This document shows, piece after piece, positions 7,663 through 15,309 of a stretch of DNA of 64,000 nt. This DNA is from Acidovorax benzenivorans (lineage in GTDB: Bacteria > Pseudomonadota > Gammaproteobacteria > Burkholderiales > Burkholderiaceae_C). The stretch lies in contig NZ_JAPCKI010000011.1 in the NCBI RefSeq assembly GCF_028680575.1, positions 1 to 64,000 of the forward strand, read 5' to 3'. The translations under genes were made by a program, and so were the position numbers. Below the pieces are notes generated by a model, which did not search any database, was not told the DNA's origin, and saw only the letters and a list, made by a program, of their open reading frames with translations. Every line of letters starts with the position of its first letter. The first letter of the stretch is position 1.

Positions 7663-10600
7663 AAAGAAGCAACAGGCTCTCTCTGACATCGTTCAGATCT
7701 CCCGCCAATACCAACGCTCGATTCGCGTCGACGCGGACATCGGCCGAGCCGACGCCCTCGCCGGCTACATCTGCCACGCGACTGCGGCCTCCGTGGTTGA
7801 AGGCATGTGCAGGCAAATCGCGGACACCAATCAACGCTGCTTCACCTGGACGGGGCCGTTCGGCGGGGGCAAAAGCTCATTGGCCGTCGCCCTGGCGAGC
7901 GCGCTGCACCCCGACAAGGCTCTGCGGGCGAAGGCTCGCCAAGCCCTGCATCTGGACTCCAAACCCTACTTCGACAAAGCCTTCCCCGTTCAGAAGGGGT
8001 GGTTGATCGTCCCGGCCGTGGGCCGGCGCGGCAGCGTCGTGGCCGAGCTCCATGCCGCCATGCGCAAGGCGCAGGGCAAGACGGTCGACGGCCGCAGCAA
8101 GCCCACCTCGCAATCGCTCATCGCCGATCTGCTTGAAGAGGCCAAGAGCCGCCCGCGCGATGGCGCGCTGGTTTTCATCGACGAGATGGGCAAGTTCTTG
8201 GAGGCCTCCGCCCTCGGCTCCGGCGACGATGTCTATTTCTTCCAAGAGCTCGCCGAGGCCGCGGCCCGCTCCGAAGGCCGCTTGGTGGTCGTCGGCGTGC
8301 TGCATCAGTCTTTCGCGCAGTATTCGGCTCGCTTGGGCATCGACACCCGCGACGATTGGGCCAAGGTTCAAGGGCGCTACGTCGACTTGCCCTTCGTGGC
8401 CGCGAGCGACGAGGTGGTCGAGCTCATCGGCCGCGCGATCGTTTTCAATGGAAATCTGCCCTGGATGCGCGAGGCGTCCGAGGCGATCGCCAACGCCATT
8501 CGCTCGCGCCGTCCCGCCGTCGGCAAGGACTTCGCCAAGGCCCTCGAAGCCTGCTGGCCACTGCACCCGGCCATGGCCGCCTTGCTGGGCCCGATCTCCA
8601 AACGGCAATTCGGACAAAACGAGCGCAGCACCTTCGGCTTCTTGTCGTCGGTGGAGCCGCATGGCTTCCGCTCGTATCTGAACTCGACGCTGCGCGAGAA
8701 CGCGAGCTGGTATCGCCCGAGCGATTATTGGGACTATCTACGATCGAACTTGGAGCCGGCGATCCTGGCCTCGCCCGACGGGCACCGCTGGTCTCAGGCC
8801 GTGGAGGCGGTGGAGCGTGCCGAAGCGAAGACCGGAGACGCCCTGCTCGTCTGCCTGATCAAGAACATCGCGGTCATCGACATGTTCCGCAACGGCTCGG
8901 GACTTGCGGCCGACGCCGCGGTCATTGGCGCCCTCTTCTACGACAAGACGCGCGAGGAGCTCGACGCGGCGCTCAAAAAGCTCTCAGAGCTCAAAGTCGC
9001 CCTCTACAAGAGCTACACCGGCGCATGGTCGGTCTTCGAAGGCAGCGACTTCGACATCGACTCCGCCATCGCGCAGAGCTTGGCTGCCTCGCCGGGCATC
9101 GACTACGGCCGCTTGGCCCAACTCATGGGCATGCATCCGGTGGTGGCCAAGCGGCACTATCACGAGACTGGCTCCATGCGCTGGATGGAGCTCTCGCTGT
9201 GCAGCATCGAGCAGGCCGAGAAGATGGCGGCGGACTACCGCCCCAAGAAGGGCGAATTCGGCGCCTTCATCCTCGCGCTGCCGAGCAAGGGCATGAAGCC
9301 CAGGGACGCGAGAAAGCGCGCGCAGACCTGCGCGAAGCTTCGCCCATGGCCAGTGATGATTGGCATCCCTGAGAACCACGCCCGCATCGCGGAGCTCTCC
9401 GCTGAGCTGGTCGCCCTGGAGCAGGTCAAAGATCGCCACGAGCTCTCGGGCGACGCCGTGGCCCGCCGCGAGGTCTACGCCCGCCTGGCGGCCACCCGCG
9501 CGGACTTGGAGGACCAATTGCAAGCGGCCGTGTCGCTGGCGAAGTGGCATGACGGAAGCGAGCAGGTCGTCGAGCCTGGCTCGAAGCTCTCGCCCGTGGC
9601 GTCGAGCTTGGCCGAAGATCTATTTGGCGATTCGCCGCCGGTGTGGAGCGAGCTGGTCAACCGCGACAGCGTCTCGAGCAACAGCGTCAAGGCTCGCCGC
9701 GACCTGCTGCACGCGATGATCAACGCCGAAGGCCAAGAGGCCTTGGGCTTCGAGGGCTTCCCAGCCGAGCGCGGCCTCTACGAGACCCTGCTCAGAAGCA
9801 CGGGGCTTCACCGCCAAGACGCGTCCGGCGCATGGCGCTGCATGCCACCTGGCAATGGCTTCGCCGAAGGCTTCGCGCCGCTGTGGGACGCCACCCGCGC
9901 CCTCTTCTCGGATGCTGACGCGCGCGTGGGCGCTCACGAGATCTATGCACTGTGGAGCGCGCCGCCGTTTGGCATGAAGCTCGGCATCCAGCCGGTGGTC
10001 CTCACGTCCTTCCTGCTGGCCCACAAGGCCAACGTCGCCGTCTACAAGGACGGGATGTTCGTGCCCCGGCTCACCGATTTCGACATCGACGAATGCCTGC
10101 AAGACCCTGACCGGTTCTCGTTGCGTTGGGTGGCCATCGACGAGGATAAGAACCAAATCCTTGATGGCATCGCCAAGGTCCTGGCTGAGATTGGCGAGAA
10201 CGCCGGCGCGGCGGACCCGCTCGAGGCGGCCCGTGGCTTGGTGGCCATGGTCTTCAACCTGCCCGAGTGGGCTCGGCGCACCTCGCGCCTGGGCAAGACC
10301 GCCCGGGAAATGCGCGACATGCTCTTGAAGGCCAGCGACCCGCACAAGGTGCTGTTCGTCGACCTTGCCTCCCTCTTGGGCGCGACCGACGGCAAGGCCT
10401 ATGTGAAGGCGCTGCGCGCGCCGCTGCAGGAGCTCGCCGGCGCTTACGGCAAGATGCTCGCGGAAGTCGAAGCGAAGATGCTCGCCGCGCTCGACGCCAG
10501 CCGCGATGACCTGGAATCCCTGCGCGATCGGGCGAACTCTGTCTCCGGCATTTCGGGCGACTACCAGATCGATGGCTTCGCGACGCGCCTGGCCAACTAC

Positions 10601-10990
10601 GACGGCTCGCGCGCGGCCCTGGAAGGCATCCTGAGCATGGCGGCCGAGAGGCCTCCACGCGACTGGGTGGACCGGCATATTGACACCGCCGTATTGGAGC
10701 TGGCGAAATTCGCCCGGCGCTTCCGCGAGTCGGAGGCCTTTGCGGGCGTGCAAGGCCGAGCAGCGCACAGCGAGGCGATCGCGGTGGTGATCGGCGCTGG
10801 CGCGGACACCAAGACGATCTCGCGCTCGTTCTCCATCCCAGATCGCCATCGCAAAACGGTGGAGGCCAAGGCCGACGAGCTCGCCTCGATGCTGGAAGGC
10901 CAGGGCCTGGGGACTGAAGTATTACTGGCGATCCTGGCCAAGGCTGGGATGAAGCTGGCGTCCATCGACAAGGAGGCAGCCAATGGCTGA
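7655..10990 (+). CDS. sspC: SspC-like P-loop ATPase of DNA phosphorothioation
   Basis: This 1111-residue protein has a Walker A motif GPFGGGKSS at residues 67-75 and a Walker B motif VFIDEM at 173-178. The remainder is a long region rich in charged helices, without a nuclease or helicase signature that can be recognised. In SspABCD the large ATPase SspC works with SspB and SspD to place sulfur in the DNA backbone, its exact step being less clear than that of the others. It overlaps sspB upstream and sspD downstream by eight bases each, so the three are translationally coupled. GC content is high and even. An unrelated defence ATPase is the main alternative, but the flanking genes make that unlikely. 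Confidence 0.78.
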   Translation: MTEKKQQALSDIVQISRQYQRSIRVDADIGRADALAGYICHATAASVVEGMCRQIADTNQRCFTWTGPFGGGKSSLAVALASALHPDKALRAKARQALHLDSKPYFDKAFPVQKGWLIVPAVGRRGSVVAELHAAMRKAQGKTVDGRSKPTSQSLIADLLEEAKSRPRDGALVFIDEMGKFLEASALGSGDDVYFFQELAEAAARSEGRLVVVGVLHQSFAQYSARLGIDTRDDWAKVQGRYVDLPFVAASDEVVELIGRAIVFNGNLPWMREASEAIANAIRSRRPAVGKDFAKALEACWPLHPAMAALLGPISKRQFGQNERSTFGFLSSVEPHGFRSYLNSTLRENASWYRPSDYWDYLRSNLEPAILASPDGHRWSQAVEAVERAEAKTGDALLVCLIKNIAVIDMFRNGSGLAADAAVIGALFYDKTREELDAALKKLSELKVALYKSYTGAWSVFEGSDFDIDSAIAQSLAASPGIDYGRLAQLMGMHPVVAKRHYHETGSMRWMELSLCSIEQAEKMAADYRPKKGEFGAFILALPSKGMKPRDARKRAQTCAKLRPWPVMIGIPENHARIAELSAELVALEQVKDRHELSGDAVARREVYARLAATRADLEDQLQAAVSLAKWHDGSEQVVEPGSKLSPVASSLAEDLFGDSPPVWSELVNRDSVSSNSVKARRDLLHAMINAEGQEALGFEGFPAERGLYETLLRSTGLHRQDASGAWRCMPPGNGFAEGFAPLWDATRALFSDADARVGAHEIYALWSAPPFGMKLGIQPVVLTSFLLAHKANVAVYKDGMFVPRLTDFDIDECLQDPDRFSLRWVAIDEDKNQILDGIAKVLAEIGENAGAADPLEAARGLVAMVFNLPEWARRTSRLGKTAREMRDMLLKASDPHKVLFVDLASLLGATDGKAYVKALRAPLQELAGAYGKMLAEVEAKMLAALDASRDDLESLRDRANSVSGISGDYQIDGFATRLANYDGSRAALEGILSMAAERPPRDWVDRHIDTAVLELAKFARRFRESEAFAGVQGRAAHSEAIAVVIGAGADTKTISRSFSIPDRHRKTVEAKADELASMLEGQGLGTEVLLAILAKAGMKLASIDKEAANG

Positions 10991-11825
10991 ACGCCACGTT
11001 TTGGGGATCTCGGGCGGCAAAGACTCCGCCGCTCTGGCCGTCTACATGGCCATGAAACACCCTGAGCTCGACATCGAATACTTCTACACCGACACCGGCG
11101 AAGAGCTCCCCGAGGTCTACGAGTTCCTGGCCAAGCTTGAGGGCAAGCTGCACAAGCCAATCCTGAGGCTGAACCCCAATCGGGACTTCAAGTTTTGGCT
11201 GCGCCAATACAACCACTTCCTGCCCAACCCGAACTCGCGCTGGTGCACGCGGAAGTTGAAGCTCGCGCCGTTTGAAGAATGGGTCCGGCCGATGCTCGCG
11301 GCCGGCTACAAGGTCACATCCTATGTCGCCATCCGCGCAGATGAGGACTATCGCGAAGGCTACGCAGCCAAGGCCGACAACCTGTTCGTGAAGCTTCCCT
11401 TCCGCGAGGCCGGCATCGACAAGGCCGGCGTCATCGACATCTTGGAGAATTCCGGCGTCGGCTACCCCAAGTATTACGAGTGGAGATCGCGCAGCGGCTG
11501 CACCTTCTGCTTCTTCCAGCAAAAGATCGAGTGGGTGCGCCTGCGCGAGAAGCACCCCGAGGCCTACGAGGCCGCTAAGGCTTTGGAGAAGGATGCCTTG
11601 GAGCACGGTTCTCCCTTCACCTGGTCCAAGGGCGAATCGCTCTCCGAGATGGAGCAGCCTGAACGCGTCGCGGAGATCCAAGCCGAATACGGCATCCGCC
11701 GCGCTCGCATGCTCAAAGCCATCCCCATCAATCCGCTGCGGCCTGTGAAGGCCTGCCCGGACGATATCGACGACATCTACGGAGTAGACGAGGGCAACGG
11801 CTCCTGCGCCGTCTGCCATAAATAG
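10983..11825 (+). CDS. sspD: SspD/DndC-like PAPS reductase-family sulfur-transfer enzyme
   Basis: This 280-residue enzyme has the PP-loop SGGKDS at residues 10-15, which binds ATP, and the cysteines expected of the DndC/SspD group: C88 in RWCTRK, C173 and C176 in GCTFC, and a C-terminal C275-C278 pair. In these systems the protein adenylates the DNA backbone and passes sulfur from a cysteine desulfurase, using an iron-sulfur cluster. It is the last gene of the operon. It ends 34 bases before the convergent endonuclease gene. No sspA or dndA desulfurase is in the window, so the sulfur donor must be encoded elsewhere, probably by iscS. Confidence 0.88.
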   Translation: MAERHVLGISGGKDSAALAVYMAMKHPELDIEYFYTDTGEELPEVYEFLAKLEGKLHKPILRLNPNRDFKFWLRQYNHFLPNPNSRWCTRKLKLAPFEEWVRPMLAAGYKVTSYVAIRADEDYREGYAAKADNLFVKLPFREAGIDKAGVIDILENSGVGYPKYYEWRSRSGCTFCFFQQKIEWVRLREKHPEAYEAAKALEKDALEHGSPFTWSKGESLSEMEQPERVAEIQAEYGIRRARMLKAIPINPLRPVKACPDDIDDIYGVDEGNGSCAVCHK

Positions 11826-11859
11826 GGACGATTGAAAGCGTCCATCGACTTAACAAGAC

Positions 11860-13320
11860 TCAAGGCTTTCGGGCCTCGATTTTGACTAAGTCGGTGAATC
11901 TGGCGGCAAGATCAACATGCTTCCGAAGGCGTGACTCGATCTGGGCTCGGTCCCACCAACTTGTCCAGATGCCTCGCTTTGCCAACGCGGCCAAATGCTG
12001 GACAAGTGAGCCAGCTGGTTGAGGGAACGCGATCAGAAAGTAACCGTTCGCCTCGTGAGCTTCGACAGTGTCTCTGATGTCCAGCACCTTCGATTTGCCG
12101 ACGGAAGGGTTCCTAGCTTTCACCTGAACGATAACGTTTAGCGCCCTTGCCGGTGTAGGAACTCCCCCATCAACAGCGGCGCCGCCCGCCCCTGGCATAC
12201 CGTCGCCGATGGGAACTACCCACCGCGCCATGAAATCCCGGCCTCCGTCCCTTTCGTTAGTAGGGCTGGTCTGCCGGGCCCACATGACTCCTGGCTCTCG
12301 CTCCAGAAGAGCATAGATGAGGTCCTCGAACTTCGAGCCGTCCATCTTCTCCGGCCAATGAAAGATGTAGTCCGCTGCGAAAACGGCATTCTCTTTGGCC
12401 CGACGTTCTAGGAACTTCGTCCGCTCCGCCTCGAACTGTCTAAGCCCACACTCACCTTCCACCGCCACCAGTGTTTGTCCACCCAGGAAGACGCAATGGG
12501 ACTCGAGGGGAATTGCAATGATTGCTGGTTCGCTGGCCAGAGTGTCCACCCCCCGCCATGGGAACGGAGGGTCCTCTATGGCACGGATGTATCTGAGACC
12601 TGTCGACACGACCTTCTTCGGTATCGCGTTCTTTAACCCACCGGCCAAGATAGATGTTCGGCTTCGACCTTCGACCGAAGTCGGCTCATAGGCGAAAAGC
12701 GCGCGGCGCAACGCAATCATGCATTCCACAGGAAAGATCGCCACACTGACCCGTCCCTTGTGTGACTTTGCGTAAAGCCAATCTGGGCACTCTCTTCTGC
12801 CTGCCATATCGCCGAAGTCTTTGAACTCGCCCGCAGCGTTCAGCAGTTCAACCATCTGATCGGCTTCGCCGTTCTGATCCTTCCACTTGGCATTCGGATA
12901 CTTGATGTGCTCCCAACCCAACACGTCGTTGAGGACGTGATAAGCATGAGCGGCATAAGCGAGCAACCGCTGCTTCGCCGTGCTGTCGTCGTTAAATTCT
13001 CCTATTTGTTCAAAGACCAGCCACCTGGCGTAAATCTCCTCCTCTATCCCAGCAAAGCCGCCTTCGCTGAAAAGGCTTGGAGATGCTGCACCACAGGCCC
13101 GCATGACACAAGACCAGAGCAGTGAGAACACGTCGTGGACATCTGTTCTCCCTCCGCATCCGTCCAACTGGTAAGAGCTAGTTCTGACGTAGCCAAAGAC
13201 CATGCTTCCGCGCTCGGATGTCTCCTCGCCGATGACGAAGGGGTCATGCCGTTCCTGAGCGCACGACTCCCTCATCACGAACTCGTGAAGCCTATTCGTC
13301 AAGCTTTCATTGGTGGTCAA
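11860..13320 (-). CDS. Mrr-like restriction endonuclease with large N-terminal domain
   Basis: The C-terminal third of this 486-residue protein carries a PD-(D/E)xK fold of the Mrr type: KFEDLIYALLE (about residue 327), DGGRDF (about 358) and the QVKAR variant of the (D/E)xK motif (about 397). Mrr-type domains cleave modified or foreign DNA. The first 300 residues match nothing I recognise and could be a sensing domain. The start is TTG, nine bases after the SIR2 gene stop, with no strong ribosome binding site, so coupling to the SIR2 gene is likely. It is the last gene of the leftward unit. The position, between phosphorothioate-writing and restriction genes, suggests that it acts with them, but its DNA preference is unknown. 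Confidence 0.72.
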   Translation of the reverse strand: MTTNESLTNRLHEFVMRESCAQERHDPFVIGEETSERGSMVFGYVRTSSYQLDGCGGRTDVHDVFSLLWSCVMRACGAASPSLFSEGGFAGIEEEIYARWLVFEQIGEFNDDSTAKQRLLAYAAHAYHVLNDVLGWEHIKYPNAKWKDQNGEADQMVELLNAAGEFKDFGDMAGRRECPDWLYAKSHKGRVSVAIFPVECMIALRRALFAYEPTSVEGRSRTSILAGGLKNAIPKKVVSTGLRYIRAIEDPPFPWRGVDTLASEPAIIAIPLESHCVFLGGQTLVAVEGECGLRQFEAERTKFLERRAKENAVFAADYIFHWPEKMDGSKFEDLIYALLEREPGVMWARQTSPTNERDGGRDFMARWVVPIGDGMPGAGGAAVDGGVPTPARALNVIVQVKARNPSVGKSKVLDIRDTVEAHEANGYFLIAFPQPAGSLVQHLAALAKRGIWTSWWDRAQIESRLRKHVDLAARFTDLVKIEARKP

Positions 13321-13329
13321 GTCGCTTAC

Positions 13330-14214
13330 TTAGTGAGCCACCGGAGCGGGAGCAGCAGGCGCAGCAGGAGCTCCCAATGCATGGAGAAACTCAGTGAGCT
13401 CCGCGTAGTTATCCTGCTTGCTAACGGTGATCAATTGGATCTTGAAATCCTTGAACCAACGATCCTTTTCCACTTGTGTCACATCCTCGGCCGCCATCAA
13501 AGCGTAGTGGGTTGGCCCAGCGTTTGGCGAAAAGGAATCTGCGATGTAGCTCAGTAGCAGCGAGATCTCCGGGTCGGTCATCGATGCGCCCACGAAGACG
13601 AAGGTAAACATCGTGAACATGGCCGACAGCAGACTCTGGTAGGCCCGCTGTCCGAAGAGCAGGTTCCGATAGTCCACGTCCGTCAAGACGATCTTGTTGC
13701 CAAGCTTCGTGGCGTCGCCATGGGCTTTGAGGATGAAAAACTCGCGCCTGGACAAACGGCGCTGCACTTCGCCGGCATCGGTGAATGAACAAACCGAGAC
13801 ATCATCGTCACGTTTCCGATAGGCGCGCTCAAGCAGCGTGTCGTAGTTGGTCGTCAAGACAAATTGGAGTTTGTCCAATGCCACCAAAGCCTGATGCAAA
13901 GCCGTAGGCGCTGGCTTGGGCGCAATGAATGTCTCCTCGATGAACTGGTCGAAGTGGCTTCCCAAATCATCTTTGAGGCCGGAGGCCACCATCAAGAACT
14001 TATCGGTCCGAGTCGCCAGCGCCCGGTATTCAGCTTCCTTTGCATGGGTGATGAGGCCATGCGCAAGGGCCGCATCGATCATCTTGGTCAGCAGCTCACC
14101 CCATAGAGGGAGCCCCGCTCCTTTTGAAGCACCCGCGCCTACCAGCACCGCACATCGTCCTGTCCCATAAGCTTTTCGAAGAGCATCGGGAATCTTCGTC
14201 GAATCAAATGCCAT
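13330..14214 (-). CDS. SIR2-like NADase-type effector
   Basis: This 294-residue protein has the SIR2 nucleotide-binding loop VLVGAGASKGAGLPLW (GAGAS at 26-30), TTNYD at 121-125 and the catalytic-type H165 in KAHGD. There is no zinc-ribbon between the halves. Bacterial SIR2 domains of this kind deplete NAD+ to stop phage growth in systems such as Thoeris, short Argonautes and DSR. A perfect AAGGAGGT site precedes the ATG. It is the middle gene of a trio with a DUF262 protein upstream and an endonuclease downstream. No recognisable sensor is fused to it, so activation must come from another protein, most plausibly the DUF262 partner. The tail is rich in alanine and proline. Confidence 0.82.
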   Translation of the reverse strand: MAFDSTKIPDALRKAYGTGRCAVLVGAGASKGAGLPLWGELLTKMIDAALAHGLITHAKEAEYRALATRTDKFLMVASGLKDDLGSHFDQFIEETFIAPKPAPTALHQALVALDKLQFVLTTNYDTLLERAYRKRDDDVSVCSFTDAGEVQRRLSRREFFILKAHGDATKLGNKIVLTDVDYRNLLFGQRAYQSLLSAMFTMFTFVFVGASMTDPEISLLLSYIADSFSPNAGPTHYALMAAEDVTQVEKDRWFKDFKIQLITVSKQDNYAELTEFLHALGAPAAPAAPAPVAH

Positions 14215-14225
14215 GTCGAACCTCC

Positions 14226-15266
14226 TTATAGACAGTAGGCTCGAAGCGACGCGTTTCGAGTCTTCAAGTTCCCGTGGGTCGCGCCCTGAGCTCGGAAGGC
14301 CATGATGTAGTCATACAACGCCTTGTTGAGACGGACCTGCTTCGTCGTCCCTTCAGCCTGCAACAACTCCTCTGGCTTACTCGTGTATTTCCTGCGCAGG
14401 TCATCAAACTCCATGAAGCTTTCGGCCAAGTCATCGGCGTTGACATCAAGCCCAGCAGTCTGCTGTTGAACGATCAGCCAGGCCAGATCGACGAAGAGCC
14501 ACTTCTGAGTGATTCGGCGCTTCAACTGCGCATCGACCTCTTCGAGCACGGTCAAAGCCTCATTCACCGCCGATGAAATGACCAGGAGGTCTGGAGCCTT
14601 GCTCGGACCGAACTCGAGGATCATCTTCTTGAGGTCTGGGGCCTTGATGTTCCTCTGGCCCTTGTATGCTGCCATCGCGAAGACGTGGGCAACGTAGTCC
14701 TGTCGCTTGTATCGCGTATCGGGAATCTTGGTTGAATCAAAGAAAGAGTGGCCAGTCGCAATCGAATCGATGATGTGCCGAGCAGGAGCCAACATCGCAT
14801 TGCGGAGCTCTGCAGGATTCAACGCGACCCCAAGCTGCAAACGCGCAAAGAGATTCGTGATCTCGTCGTTGTCTGCCGCAGTGATCTCGGCGACGCTGAC
14901 TTGGAACGCATCGAATTGATCGCGCAGGCTCTGGTGAAGCTGAGAGAACTTGAGCCCGTGAATCGGATGTTCGCCAACTGCGGGGAGCGGGTCGGGATGG
15001 TTGAGCGAGAAGCCGTCCGACCTGAACTCCCAAATCGCGCGGATCCGCTGCTGCCCGTCGACTGCGTCATGCTTGTGAGCCCCATTGGCAGGCAGCTTGC
15101 GCAGATAGACCTTTGGAATGTCCATCCCGCGCAGGATCGAGTCGATCAGGAGGATTTTCCGGGGATCTTTCCATGCAGCGCCTCGCTGCCAGGTCGGGTT
15201 CAGGTTGATCTCCGGACGATCCGCAATCAGCTTGGAAATCGCCCAGTTGTGCTGCTTGATCTTCAT
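14226..15266 (-). CDS. Stand-alone DUF262 protein (SspE N-terminal-like, possible phosphorothioate sensor)
   Basis: This 346-residue protein matches DUF262: an N-terminal segment with NPTWQRGAAW and the nucleotide-binding DGQQR motif (about residue 68), then mostly helical sequence. In SspE the DUF262 half senses phosphorothioate and hydrolyses nucleotide, and a C-terminal DUF1524 HNH domain cuts DNA. Here the HNH half is missing and the protein ends with no nuclease motif. A strong GGGAGGG site precedes the ATG. It stands between sspH and the SIR2 gene in the same leftward unit. I infer a sensor or regulator for the neighbouring SIR2 and Mrr proteins. GmrS-like restriction subunits are another possible relation. 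Confidence 0.75.
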   Translation of the reverse strand: MKIKQHNWAISKLIADRPEINLNPTWQRGAAWKDPRKILLIDSILRGMDIPKVYLRKLPANGAHKHDAVDGQQRIRAIWEFRSDGFSLNHPDPLPAVGEHPIHGLKFSQLHQSLRDQFDAFQVSVAEITAADNDEITNLFARLQLGVALNPAELRNAMLAPARHIIDSIATGHSFFDSTKIPDTRYKRQDYVAHVFAMAAYKGQRNIKAPDLKKMILEFGPSKAPDLLVISSAVNEALTVLEEVDAQLKRRITQKWLFVDLAWLIVQQQTAGLDVNADDLAESFMEFDDLRRKYTSKPEELLQAEGTTKQVRLNKALYDYIMAFRAQGATHGNLKTRNASLRAYCL

Positions 15267-15309
15267 ATCCCTCCCTATCTATTGCCTTGTTGTTTCGCGT
15301 CTCAAACGG

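Noticed and set aside
10254-11819. Minus-strand 521-codon open frame across sspC and sspD
   Set aside because: High-GC complement of two genes with intact Walker and PP-loop motifs; its translation is low-complexity.
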